From Saccoglossus kowalevskii (Eukaryota > Hemichordata > Enteropneusta > Harrimaniidae): 40,042 nt of DNA. Shown one piece after another: positions 20,700-32,579 of this stretch (position 1 is its first letter; every line of letters starts with the position of its first letter). Location of the stretch: positions 28,333-68,374 of the forward strand of contig NW_003141827.1 of assembly GCF_000003605.2 (NCBI RefSeq), written 5' to 3'. The position numbers and the translations under genes are program-made. Below the pieces are notes generated by a model that worked only from the letters and a program-made list of their open reading frames with translations, was not told the DNA's origin and made no database searches.

Positions 20700-23600
20700 C
20701 GTTGAATTGTAAATTTTTGTAAAGTAGAAGATAATATCTAGACGAAATACGCGAGTGGGGTTTGTTGATGCAACGTCTTTGTAATACAAGACTTGTTTGG
20801 ATACAAAGTGCAACAAAACACATTATAAGTGTTTCTTTGCAACCTTCTGATATTCAACTTTCTATGTTGAAATACTGTAAAGTTACAAAAGAAAGAGTAC
20901 TTCGGGTATCAATAATTTGAGTATGTCCTTCAATATTATATCAAACGTTATTATATTATACTTTATAGTTCATCTTCACTTCTGGGTGAGAGTGCTAGTG
21001 ATTCGAGGAAATGGTTATTTAGTGGCCGCGATGATACATGTATTATTCGCTTTGACGCTATACAGTCAACACATTCCAGGTTGACGCACGTTTAGATATT
21101 AATTTCTGCGAAGTCAAATATAATAATTTTGCTCATACAAACCCACATATAACTGTTCATATTTCATCGTCAAATAATTATGGGATCAATAATGAATTTA
21201 CGCGGGAAGAATTGTTAAAGATTTGGAGCACGGCATAAGATAAAAACTGTTCAACATTTTGATATATTGAAAAATTATGTTAAATATATATTTTAATTTA
21301 CCTAAAGCCGAGTTAGCTGTGTCATATTTTCATAAATAAAAGAAACGCAAGTTCAAACTTACTAAATAACATATTTTTGTGGAGAATCCGGAAATGTGCT
21401 TTATGCAAATTAGACTTAATGGACACACAATACTTTGTTTGTGACGAAAACTTAGTATTAAAGTTTGCTTGGGTCTACAAATTTCAAGTTTATTACTGTT
21501 AAATTCGGGATATATCAGAGTGTTAATATCAGACAGACATCACCATTTAATACTAACAAGTAACTTGATGTGACTGACGCCTGGAAAAAAAAAATTAAAA
21601 ATGTTTTTGAAATGTTCGTATTAAAGTATTACAGATTGTATACTATATCACAGGGACTATATTCTGCACATCATAATCACATAACTGCTGGGTATCTGAA
21701 ATGATTAATTATATGCAATAAGTAAAGTAGCGAGATTCATTAAAATTTAAGTTGGGAAACAATGCCCGAAAAATGCACCCAGTACACGCGAAGGAGGCAC
21801 AACATTTTTACAGCCAATTATCTAACACTACTTGAATCGTGTGAAATGAAAAGACTACATAGAGTGGAATACTCAAAACAGAAATATATTTATTATATAA
21901 TCATGAATTAATGGTCAATAACTTTTTTTAATAGGTTGTTCTATACTAATTCCAAACTGTATTCCATAAAAACGTTAAATGTCGAGTCCGAGTTATAGTT
22001 TAGGAATTTCCAGGTATTAATGAATACCCACATATTTTCAAGCACGCTATCACGGTATCAACAACTTTTTAGTCCAAGTAGATACGTGATCATTGGTATA
22101 TTGGGTCCTACTTCACGTGATCACTCAATAAAGTGATACAGAGTTATTCAACAATTTTGAGGCTTTTTGAGCATGTATTCAAATACAATAACACTATTAC
22201 ACAGATGATTTCACATGCCACCAATGTCACTTCAGGTTCAAAAAGAAACTATTTGATTATGACCCAGAATAAGCAGGAAGTGCTCCTTTTTTGCAACACC
22301 TGACACTTTCTTGTATACCACGAGGTCCATACACATTTCTCCCTTTTAGACAATATATTTTAATATACTTGTCAGTTAATTGTTCTGTTCATGTAGATTG
22401 GTTGTGTTTCTGCGATTGTCAACGATTATTGGTTGGGTATGTTATTTTTACTTTTTTATCATGACCAATGAGTGTTATACCGTTATGTGATTATGTTCAA
22501 TACTGTGTGAGGGCAGTACGTTTTTTTTTTTTGAAAATACCAAAACAGAAAATTTCCTCACGGAACTAAATTGAGTCTGCTTGCTTCAACATCCAGAGTA
22601 GCATACTTTGCCTGTCCAAAATGTTGAGTGAATTAGTATAATGAGTTTTTTTCTAATAATTCCATAATATTGAAAAGAACGATTTCTACATTTTTAAGTT
22701 TTCCAAATTCAGTATGATAGTACATGTGTTTATGAACCACTATGCGTGATAGTGTAAACACGGACATCTTCAAATGATGGCCTATTAATGAGGGAAAGAC
22801 CATTCGATATTCTGATTGGGAGAAAGATGCAAACTTGTTATTATTTTCACTATATTCTTGCCCGCTGATTGTGTTTTCTTCTACCAAGAAGCTATTTACC
22901 CCCAGACACACTCCATATACCTATCGATTCTTGAATTTCCAGTTGTAATGTGGAAACATTCTTGTGGTTATTTTGTAATGATGGTTGAAGATCGTTTGTA
23001 GAATGCTCCAATGAACGTGAAGAGGCAGTGATTCTCCCATATGTTGTGTATCCGAATTCATCTATTCTGAAAGACCGAGGAAGGATCCGTTCCAACTACT
23101 CAGCATCTAATATAATCTCATAATAGTTCTTCCATGTTCACATTGTTTGTATAGAAGATGCGACTTATCTGAGCCTGGTCCAGAACTAATTGATGGCCCA
23201 CAAGGCGTATAGACAAACTTTATTCCGCGCCTTTCGCAGTAATACACCTCCAGTGCACGCATATCATTCATTACGAGATTTCACGTGTTGCGTGAAAGAT
23301 GCGGATCGAACGCCTGTCGCAAATAGGGAATGAAATGATTTTAAACAATGTCGAAATGCGTATTTTTCAGAGGAAAATATGGCGTTGAGATAACCTTACT
23401 TTATCAAAATTCACTATCATCAAATTTGCATACAACATTGTGACGTATAACACTTATGTATTCGTACTCTTTTGTTTTGTATAGTAACAATAATATTCTA
23501 TAGTTGGCGACTACTCAGATACAAAATACGTTTTCACTGTGAGACCTAGGCTATTATATCTTTCATCACCATTCAATAATAAACACTCGACCATGGTGTA

Positions 23601-24500
23601 TTTCACCATTAATGGACATTTGTGTACTTCATGCTCAACTTGGCGTTTATAGAAAAGCAAAATACACAATACAAGATCAAGAACAAGATTCATTCATTGC
23701 GGACAGAAATTCCATGAAAATATATATTTAGTATTACTTAATCGCAAATATAGCTGCAGCCAGAAATGGTCTGTATTAACCAATGGGATATAAACCCCAT
23801 TTGCATTTTTCCTTAATCCCAGCAACATTACATCTTTCTGCTCTGAGTATCTACCCTGAAGATGGTCAGCTGTGTTCGACCAAAATGTTGGTATTAAATG
23901 AAAATTAAATTAAAAGTCAAAGATGCCAATTTTCATGACTTATGATGACTAAATCTGTATATTTGCAATCGTTTAAAATAGTTAATAAAACACACATTAT
24001 GAAATACATCTTTCGATGCTCGCCAATCATCAATTTGTTTACCGAATAAAAAATGTATTGATAAACACTTTAGGTACTCATTCACTACAAGCTTTTTTCA
24101 AGCTGTTTTTTGATAGTGCTTTAAGACATAGCGGGGAGTATATCTGCATACAATGCTGAGTAGCGTTTGACATAGTTGTGATTCTGAATCATATGTTTCA
24201 TGTATAATATACGTGTCTTTGATAACAGAAGATGCTATGACCATTTAAACAACATGGCAGCAACAAGACTATTCAAATCAGTTTATATCTTTGTTTTAAT
24301 TCTGAATCAATTAAATGAGATTTACAGCAGACAGATCTGCTGTACATTAACAATATCTTCATCCATGATTTATGATAAATATACGCATTTTACAGATTAA
24401 CAAGAATGTTGTAACCAATTTTCGAAAAATGAGTAAACTATAAAGAAATCAAACAACGGCTTGATAGTTTACTGAAATACAATGATTTAAATATTTTGTC
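20700..24500. other. Non-coding, no gene recognised
   Basis: AT-rich with scattered short frames on both strands (for example 22633-22911 and 22892-23095 minus). At about 23865-23905 a CTGAAGATGG...TTCGACCAAAATGTTGG hairpin-like tail resembles ends of old retroelements. Nothing else is supportable. Confidence 0.4.
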
Positions 24501-24532
24501 AAAACAACAAATACATAATTGATTTATTTTCG

Positions 24533-24538
24533 GGATAT
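24533..24538 (-). terminator. Putative poly(A) signal of peptide 2
   Basis: TTTATT on the plus strand is AATAAA on the minus strand, about 100 nt after the peptide 2 stop. The distance is similar to that in peptide 1. Confidence 0.5.
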
Positions 24539-24634
24539 AGAACTACGTGGTATGAACGAGGTATTCTAAGAAACTGAGGTCAAAATCCAGGTTGGTGTAA
24601 CATCACAATTGCTAGACAACCAGCGCAGTTACAA

Positions 24635-25483
24635 TTAATTGTTACTATTACCATTACCATTACCATTACCATTACCATTACCATTCTTGCTACTTGTCTG
24701 ACATGCACAGTCGAATGTATCCCCCAATTCAAAAGATCCACCAGTACCGTCATGGATGAACGCCACAAGTTCTGCATTGATTGGTGTTTCAGGGGGCCCA
24801 CTAGGGGTTACTCCGCTACCCCCACTACCACGCCGACGTCCCAAAGTCCTAAAAAAATATAGATCGAGAAAGTAGATTTAATAATAATGTGTCATGAACA
24901 TGATTACTTCAAAAATACCGAAGTGTCAGTAAGAGCGTGTGTCACCAATATCTGCGGAGCTGTTTCAATACATCCTAAGAAATGGATACCCATTCAACAA
25001 ATCTTCAACAATTTCACCTCTTTTCAGACTAGATTTTTTTTCGCTTTTATTTCCTATTCGAGGTGAAAAGACTTAGAGGTTATCGAGAAGAACATTTTTG
25101 AAAAATCACATTCTTTCAAAATTAATGTCAAAATTAATGAGTCAACTGGCTTATTCGTAGTACACGCCACTCATTGGTATACAACTGTATACACATTTTT
25201 GAGGTGATTTGCATTTTAGGATACATGTAGAAAGTAGATCCAAACATGCCCACGATCAAAACAATACAAAGATTGGCACATTTTGGAATATGATGGTTTC
25301 AAATTCACTTAAATATATGATCCAATTATTTAATTTAACAGATTATATATTGTACTGACTCAAATAACTCAAAGAATATAAAATACAGAGTCTCGTATGT
25401 ACTTACCCGGTAAGGGCATAACTGGTGTTATACGTAAGAAGTATGGCGTAAATAATCATAAACAGGAATATAGTTCGAGTCAT
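24635..25483 (-). CDS. Small secreted peptide precursor 2 (96 aa; exons 25483-25407 and 24848-24635)
   Basis: Exon A (77 nt) ends CCGG|GTAAGT; exon B follows acceptor ATATTTTTTTAG. The join is phase 2, as in peptide 1. Residues 1-23 are a hydrophobic signal peptide (MTRTIFLFMIIYAILL then TYNTSYA). LTGTLG precedes Arg30-Arg-Arg32, so the prepro part is 32 residues, the same as peptide 1. The 64-aa mature part has a Gly/Ser/Pro-rich lead, a core from N50 (NAELVAFIHDGTGGSFELGD) to FDC-A-C (Cys73, Cys75), and six Asn-Gly repeats encoded by a perfect GGTAAT hexanucleotide run. About 15 of 25 core residues match peptide 1. It lacks the extra upstream Cys of peptide 1. It lies between receptors 1 and 2, in the same orientation as both, 7.1 kb downstream of receptor 2. 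The minus-strand frame starting at 24844 (MGRRRGSGG) is only exon B read in isolation. Confidence 0.75.
24642..24685 (-). repeat. Coding GGTAAT hexanucleotide repeat in peptide 2
   Basis: Six perfect tandem ATTACC units on the plus strand (AAT-GGT codons on the minus strand), flanked by AAT and AGT-AAC-AAT. Peptide 1 has three units at 8181-8198. This length difference between paralogues is what replication slippage would give. Confidence 0.9.
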
Positions 25484-25500
25484 GTCATAATTCAAAACTG
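25484..25500 (-). promoter_or_regulatory. 5'UTR splice acceptor and 14-nt leader of peptide 2
   Basis: CATTTCTTTTTTACAG ends at 25498, leaving 14 nt (25497-25484) before the ATG, the same spacing as in peptide 1. The leader contains an out-of-frame ATGACATGA that overlaps the start and ends at once, a possible two-codon upstream ORF. Confidence 0.6.
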
Positions 25501-27250
25501 TAAAAAAGAAATGGTTTATATTGTTTTAATATACTATATACATCAGAGCTAGTTTCCAAAATATTACATTACCTATATTGGTTAATGTGAAACTTATAAT
25601 TATATAATTTGCATATTCATACTGCAGTGCGTGTGTGTCACTCCGCTGACACAAGCGACTAAATAACACAATCCAGTAGAATGATTTGCGATCTGCTCTG
25701 CTCAACCACATGAGTGTGAAGCTAACGTTGGTTTATAACTAACCATATACGAAGTTTACAAAGAGCATTCTGTCTCCAAAAGTCACTTCACTTTATCAAT
25801 AGCGCGTCTTTTGCTGTTATCGTTATTATATTCATGCAAGTTAACCCATTAACCTAGATTTTGATAAAATTACAAACGTTTTATTTCCGACCGTTTTGCA
25901 ATCGTGTTTTCTAGACCTTTCGATTGAACGCAGCTATTATTACAGGACTTACTTTGTATAGAGTAACAATGTCGGCGCCGGACGGGTGGTCTCTCGTTGG
26001 TGCGCAACTTATAATAAAAATCATGATCATTTAAACACTGCTATTAAAAGGCTGACAGGAGGTAATACATTTGGCCACAGTTACCTTTTTTGGCGCGAAA
26101 GTATTAAAAAAATCAGTTTTGGGGCCGTTGACATGGCTGATTTTCCCACCCAAACAGAGATGATGGTATGACCTGCCTACCAAGAATGAACAAAATCGGC
26201 CCAGCCCCAAAAAAATAAAAACACAAAAGAGTTAGGAAGCCACACACACAAAAACAAGTTATTTCAAGGGCAATCCTATCGGAGAAGATAACCAATAATT
26301 GTGCCTACCGATCACCTCTTCTAGCAGTCTGCTGCACTGCAGTGAAATTTCAAAATACCATAGGACGTGAAATAAACATAACTTGATAAGTCCATTTCAA
26401 ATCAGTCAAACCGGCGATGCAATTACACCGGGAAGGCAATGCAAATAATGCAACATAAATAAAAAGACTTTCTTACCTTGTGATATTTACGTGTACCTGA
26501 AAATATCAGTCTGTCCAGCACTGTTTTTTCCTGTAGAATAAATCTTATATATACTGTATAAGCGCTACTTTTCAATATTATAATTGATAAGTAGTAAACA
26601 CTATGCTAATTACGGAAATCATTCATTAGTGACGTGGAGGAAATAGTTTATGATGTAATGTTGTAACTATAAACGCAACAATCAAAACCTGGTTACAAAT
26701 ATTTCATATTACGCATATATCGGATAATAGTTTCTAGGTCAGCCCAAACACGGTTAAGGGCATCACCATAAGAATTGGATGGAAGCAGAGAAATAATATC
26801 TGTAAATAATACTGTATTAAACTCTACTTGTAACACAACATCTACAGATGGCTATGAATAAATGGATATTTATTACACGGCAGATTAAGCGACTGAAATA
26901 TTGTTAAAATGGATGGAACAGGGAATGTTATATGCGTTATGTGATGTTGACTCGCTTCATCTAATTTGTGGGTGCAGTGAAACTTGCAAATTGGCTCATT
27001 GTGTTATATTGTAAGAATTTGTTTAAATATAAAAGTTATTCTGTGTTCGAAATATAAATGCCGAGATGCAACTTGTTACATTCAATTTATATGGTCCTAC
27101 GTTGTGTCAAAAATAGTAGATTCACTGTCGTATCGCTCTTGCTCACGTGATTATCACGTGGCCCGTTTAGCAAACATCGATGCTCTCTCCATGGTCGCGA
27201 AATTATTATTTTGGGGTAGACTTCCGTAATGCAATTACACGCATTCTTTA
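25501..27250. other. Non-coding, no gene recognised
   Basis: No supported gene. A pair of CACGTG boxes in near-palindromic arrangement lies at 27144-27160 (CACGTGATTATCACGTG). Confidence 0.4.
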
Positions 27251-27335
27251 TTCATGTCAAGGTAGCGGGAAGTGTGGTGAAATATTTATCTGTCTGTTAT
27301 CACATTCAAAACCTTCAAAGCCTAGATATAAAAGA
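27250..27335 (+). repeat. Dispersed repeat R3, copy 2
   Basis: Matches 4430-4565 in the same orientation: GGTAGCGGGA, TCTGTCTGTTATCACATTCA then AAACCT, GCCTAGATATAAAAGAACAC. It lies just upstream of the assembly gap. Confidence 0.5.
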
Positions 27336-27444
27336 ACACATTTCAGCATAGTCGGTAGTCATTTGTTTATATATGCGTCACGTGACATTGTCGCATGGAT
27401 AAACCTATTACCAGAAAACACTGGAATATTTCTAGCTAAAATTT

Positions 27445-27536
27445 NNNNNNNNNNNNNNNNNNNNNNNNNNNNNNNNNNNNNNNNNNNNNNNNNNNNNNNN
27501 NNNNNNNNNNNNNNNNNNNNNNNNNNNNNNNNNNNN
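27445..27536. other. Assembly gap (92 N)
   Basis: A run of 92 undetermined bases. The open frame that reads across it is meaningless. Confidence 1.
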
Positions 27537-28049
27537 CCGACTGTTTTAGGGACCTTTTTTTTAAACGTTTACAGAAAAGCGTTTACAATCTTAATAATTC
27601 ACTACATGTTTGACGAGCTTGTATTTTTTCAACAAATTATTGTATTTCACTTTCACCCCTCTTATTGTTTTATTTATAACACATGTCACTAACGTAGTAG
27701 ATTTAAAAACATGGGGTGCCGGTGAGAGAAAGTTCACATTCACATTATGTTATCTATGGTGTTACTGGTCATACTTCTATCATGATTTATATTTCAGTCA
27801 GTTTGACAGTGGTTGTCATGACATATACTGATAAAGGTTAATGACAAGACCAGATGGCGAGCTGGTCGAAATCAACCAAAAACATCTTATGACTCTGCAG
27901 TTTTTAAGATACAAGACAGTAGCTGTAATTCTAAACCAATGTTGTTTGCGAGTTTAAATAAGGTAGTATCTTGGTGGAATGTTAGTGCGAGATTATTACC
28001 CCATCAATATTAGTTAGCGTTGACAATGTATAGAAATGTTTTCTCTAGA

Positions 28050-28195
28050 CAGCTTGACGAGTAATTAATTGATTATGATGTGTAAAACTTTCATGTGATT
28101 GGTTGTTTGTTGGAAGGCAAGGCCTTGGAGTCTCTTATACTGATTGTAATTGGTTAAGGGGTGACAAGAAATAAAGATGGATTTAATGCTGTCTC
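28050..28195 (+). repeat. Dispersed repeat R2, copy 2 (possible solo-LTR promoter region)
   Basis: Matches 12590-12745 in the same orientation, with both ATTGG boxes conserved. Downstream (28195-28400) the two copies diverge; this one lacks the GAGTC minisatellite. Confidence 0.5.
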
Positions 28196-28199
28196 GGGT

Positions 28200-30380
28200 G
28201 AAAAACCAGGGACTTGGCAGAGAATCGTTTTGGGAACATGAACGAAGCTTGTGTGTGTCTTTTGTCAGCCTAGCGTGGAAACGACCGAATCCCGGTTACC
28301 TAAGTGAAAGGTTTTTAACCATCAAAAATACCTATCACACTTCTTCACTGCAAACTTAAAAGCAGTTATCCTGAATTGTTCAGTGTGTTGTTAAAAGGAT
28401 TGAGTTATGTTGAGCAGTAAAACTGCTCCTAGTTTCTGAGTGGTCAGTGTCAAAAAATGATTAAAGTTATATGTTTTGTTGAACGTGGAACTATGCTGAG
28501 CATGCCTAGTACAAATTACATCAAAGCAGTCAGTGTATAATAACACCACAGAACATCGGGAAGTTGCTTTGGGCCTACGGGCACTCACAACACCCATCTG
28601 TATGTGGTGTTCCCAACACTAATATCATTCGAAATGGTGCTAATTTGGGGAAACATTATGCATGTTGCCAGTAACATCTTAATATATATTGTTATGTAAA
28701 TATACCAATTAAGAGTACCATCCTGGCGATTTCTTCAATGGACACTATTGATTCGTCTACATTCAAGAAACGTTTTCATGTGAAAAATTTCCCTTTTTGC
28801 AACCTAAAATTAAAATCTGACTCGTGAGGTATATATGATTTAGTTATATGTATCCGATTAGAAACTAATACAGATATGTAAGCCCCAAATTACGAGGGAA
28901 GACATTAGAGTCAACCAACCGAAGAACCGCTATTTTTATCATAAATATGGATGACAGACGGATGATAGGAATATGACAGTGCAGAACAGTTGTATATCCC
29001 ATCTTTTCAAGCCTAATTTGGTGTGATGTACTGGTGAGTGAGTAGATGAAAATGGGAGTAGGTTGGATGGAAATTGTGATTTGGTGTTTTCATCAAAACT
29101 TAGCAAGGCGAATACGCTTATAATACTATATAAGCATTCGATGTAATTTGTTTTAAGTGTTGGAAGGCGTATTTTTAAGTGACTGCGTTTGTTTTCAATT
29201 TGAGAGATTAATTACTTGAATTTTAACCACCGGCTTACCTGTTGCCATAGCAATGTGCTCAATTCGCGAATGGGATGCACATATGATTTACTTGTACCCA
29301 ATTCTGACGTTAAATCGGAAACGAATTGCGTATCACAAATGGAATTAAAAAAACAAAGTGTAGATTCAATAATTTCCGTCATCGAAGTCCTTCATTATTC
29401 GATAAGAAGAGACCGCACACTGTTTATCTGAAATATATACGTCGGGTAACTGTACATTGCAGGAATGGTGTGACCATATGAAACGCAGGATTCGAATTCA
29501 TGACCACGACACAGTGAGTTTTGTTATAATTTTATTGTTTCTACAAGTATCTTACTTAATATTTATATTAACTCGTTCGTTTATTGCTTTACTACAAATA
29601 TTATATCATTAGTTACTTTGTTGTTGTAATGACAAATTAAGAAATTCATAGGCATGGAAACACGTTAAAGTACAATCTCACCAAAATTTGTAAAAAAAAA
29701 AATATTTGTGGTTAACCATAGTTTTGTCCCGGTAACAATAATGTGGGGGTTGTCTTGGTAATCCCATTATGCAACGGTACAATATTATGATTAAGGTCGC
29801 CAATTTAAATATTATTGGTAATTGCGTAATTAATGACAGTATTTCCGGTATTTTGTGTATAACCTTAATATTATAGAAATTGTGTTGACTAAAACGATTA
29901 AAACAGAAACGAGCCGTTTAAGGTAGCAGTACAGTGTCGGGTTTGCGCTTGATAACACTCATTTGATCGAACTCCGCTTCTACTCACCCATCTCCACACC
30001 ACTGCGTTTCAATGTACAGAGGACATGACTACTCTATTTCACTTATTTATATACGACGAAATTGCGGCAGTAGTTATCGAGCTCCGTCAAGCAGTATCCT
30101 GGCCGCTGATCTTTCAAGTTGTTCGTATCTTCTGGTCATTACTACATACTATAATACTTTCTAAAGATAATCATAACGTGGCTGCACAAATGCACCTGCT
30201 AGACAGTTTGTTATTGATTGAAGGCATAAGAAAGCGATTATGGTCTTTATTATGGTTCCATTATGGGAACCGAGGAGGGTCACGGCCATGTTTTTTCGTA
30301 TCTTACGCATTCATAATTAAATGTTGTATTTGCATTTTAAAATTATTCTGTTGATTTCACAATTAAAATCGATATAGTTA
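28200..30380. other. Non-coding, no gene recognised
   Basis: The open frame at 30025-30354 (109 codons) is hydrophobic but has no signal peptide logic, domain or splice support, so I do not call it. The rest is AT-rich spacer. Confidence 0.4.
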
Positions 30381-30382
30381 AA

Positions 30383-30530
30383 GCGGGGGAGTCGTCACCC
30401 GCGCATGCGCCAGATGGCCATAGCGTGTCATTGTTCACAGACAAGCGTCTACCAATAAGCCTTTGCGTTTTTAGCGTGTGTCGCTATCGTCGCTTAGAAC
30501 TCCGCGCGTGCGACCATCCCGGTTTTGAAA
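30383..30530 (+). repeat. GC-rich patch related to the ends of element M
   Basis: GGGAGTCGTCACCCGCGCAT then GCGCCAGATGG resembles the end of element M (GG(T/C)AGTCGTCGCGCTGCGCAT). At about 30507-30526 CGCGCGTGCGACCATCCCGG may be a counterpart end. It is either a short third M-like copy or a CpG-rich promoter with an NRF1-like GCGCATGCGC palindrome. I cannot decide. Confidence 0.35.
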
Positions 30531-30669
30531 AATTACACTTATCAAAAAACATGGCCGTGACTCTAGTTGGTTGCCATGTCCGATCGAGTATGAATCGAAC
30601 GCTCACAATTACCGTCAGTCTGCTCACATACGCAAATTTCGAACACGTCACTGACAGCACCTGGTGAAA

Positions 30670-31540
30670 ATTAGCTCTGAAAGCGAAAATTATATTTTTA
30701 TTGACATTTTTATTCCAGCTTAAAGAAAAATTAATTGTACGATAATAAATACCGGCATATATGTACTGCGATTATTTGGTTTGTGTTTTCATTGGTCGGG
30801 TGGACAGTTCAAGGATCAAATAGAGGACAATAACTCTAGTACAATAACATGAAGGTGATTACAATAACGAACATTATTGTAGAACGGCGTATGATAATAG
30901 ATCATATGTATAACTTATGAAGGACATACACATTCCGCTATTTTCCATGGGTATCACTTTCCTATAACAATGTACGCCATGTTTAAATTTCGTTAAACTG
31001 GTTGAAGTTTTCTTCAAATTTATCTACGGTTTACCGTGGGACGTACAAATAGTTACCATACGAATCCCAAATCCCAAATAAACATGTATGAATGCACTCA
31101 GCTGGCAACTTGTGTGGTTGAGTGAAAGGATTAACACATTTAACGAATAGAAACAAAAATCAAGAGAATTGTTGTAAGAATTCATATTGTTCAATATTTA
31201 TTCAATACTCAGCTCAACGGACAGAGAACACAATAACAGACAATAATAAATGGCTACTGGGAATTGATAAAAGGGAAATGAAAATATCCTGCAGACGTCA
31301 GTCAGTCGATTAGGGTTTTGAACCAAAACCCGTCCGTAAAAAGAACACCTTAACCACAATAATTACAGTATGAGCACTGGAGAAATTACATTTGTATTTA
31401 CGGGTATTTAGCATACAGTGGCTATGCAGTTGAAACTATTCAGTGATCTAAATAGGGTTATCATTGTGTTGTAATGTGTTGCTTTTTACTCGAACACTGT
31501 TGACTATGTACCTATAGGCTTAGATATTTTAGATGCATAC
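30670..31540. other. Non-coding, no gene recognised
   Basis: No supported gene or repeat family beyond AT-rich spacer. Confidence 0.4.
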
Positions 31541-31549
31541 ATGGCAAAT

Positions 31550-31933
31550 CCCCCCCCGGGGGGGGGCTACTTCCACATTAAATGGGTAAGGGTGTGAAGC
31601 CCACCTCTCGTAAACCATACTCACTTCTAAACCATTTTTTTTTCTATTTATATACCAACTTCTAAACAAAAGTGTTTTTAGCGAAAAAAAACCCAGCTCA
31701 CAACTTTCGCAACCAGTGAGCGCATCCGGCCGATGCAATTTATTCAGCCTTTTCCGGTATTTGGCCTTGAATATAAGGACCTGTGAAAAATGGAATAAAT
31801 GCTACACACCTCTAAACCAAACCATTGATAAAAGACCACCAACTTCTAAACAAAATAACGTGAAATGACACCCCAGTCGGGCGGCACATACCCGTATTGC
31901 ACTTCTATGCAAGTAGCCCCCCCCCCCGGGGGG
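31550..31933. mobile_element. Non-autonomous element with C8G9 / C11G7 palindromic ends
   Basis: The left end is C8G9 (31550-31566) then CTACTT. The right end is AAGTAG then C11G7 (31917-31934), an inverted repeat of the left. Flanking direct GCAAAT copies (31544-31549 and 31934-31939, the G being shared with the G-run) read as a 6-bp target duplication. The internal ACTTCTAAAC/CCTCTAAACC motif recurs several times, and there is no transposase ORF. Same family as 4689-5195 by end structure, target-duplication length and similar subterminal sequence. Confidence 0.75.
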
Positions 31934-31939
31934 GCAAAT

Positions 31940-32340
31940 CTCACGTACTAAGCACATTTAAAAAATAAACACGGTATACACAACACAAATCAGTTTATTT
32001 ACAGCATACAATACTTTGATATATGATATGATATGAAATGGAACATGTCTCAGTATAAATCTCAGTATATATCATTTCTGTTAACTATTTCCAAAAAAAT
32101 ATAAAAACATAATCGGTATTAATAAAAAAAAAACAATTTTTGAATAAGACGCATCACAAGCAAGACACATGAAATATAATTTACATAACATTTTGATTAT
32201 TAATTCATAAAATAAAACCGCATAATGTTTATAACATGCTCGTCAATAACAGACCCCCTTACATTATTATTTTTTAATCTAACAAAGAAATTATAAAAAA
32301 AAATACAAAATTATGGAATAAGTATATTCGGGTTGTTCTC
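31940..32340. other. AT-rich spacer downstream of receptor 2
   Basis: No gene. Overlapping AATAAA signals on the minus strand at about 32346-32355 may end the receptor 2 transcript, and another lies only 22 nt past the stop (32553-32558). Confidence 0.4.
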
Positions 32341-32579
32341 TCGTCTTTATTTATTCAATAATTTGTTACGCAGATCACAGGCAAAAAATAGCAATCATCG
32401 AAAATGCGCTACACGATGCAAAAAGGATGCTGTGATTCTTTTTTACAACAATTGGGACCGAGATGTTTATTTATTTTGTCTGGACATGACATTTTCATCG
32501 TTAATTTCCAGATTAAGGAAATAATGACGACCAAGCATATGAATATTTTCTTTTTATTTTTAGGCCTGGTTAAACATTG

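Noticed and set aside
23865-23905. CTGAAGATGG...CGACCAAAATGTTGG tail (a similar one near 27848) as a hammerhead ribozyme
   Set aside because: The conserved CUGANGA and GAAA core is not intact and stem III cannot be drawn. At most it is an old retroelement tail.
24580-24801. Minus-strand frame with a repeated Met-Val stretch over peptide 2
   Set aside because: It is the GGTAAT repeat read in another frame. The exon B frame is supported by the paralogue.
27180-27692. 170-codon open frame spanning the N gap
   Set aside because: The N run removes stops artificially, and both flanks are AT-rich without domains.
29460-29530. GGATTCGAATTC B-box-like sequence as a tRNA gene
   Set aside because: No A box at proper spacing and no acceptor-stem pairing. 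No tRNA or rRNA gene was found in the window.
30025-30354. 109-codon hydrophobic plus-strand frame
   Set aside because: No signal peptide layout, motif, splice support or paralogue; plausible as chance in AT-rich DNA.
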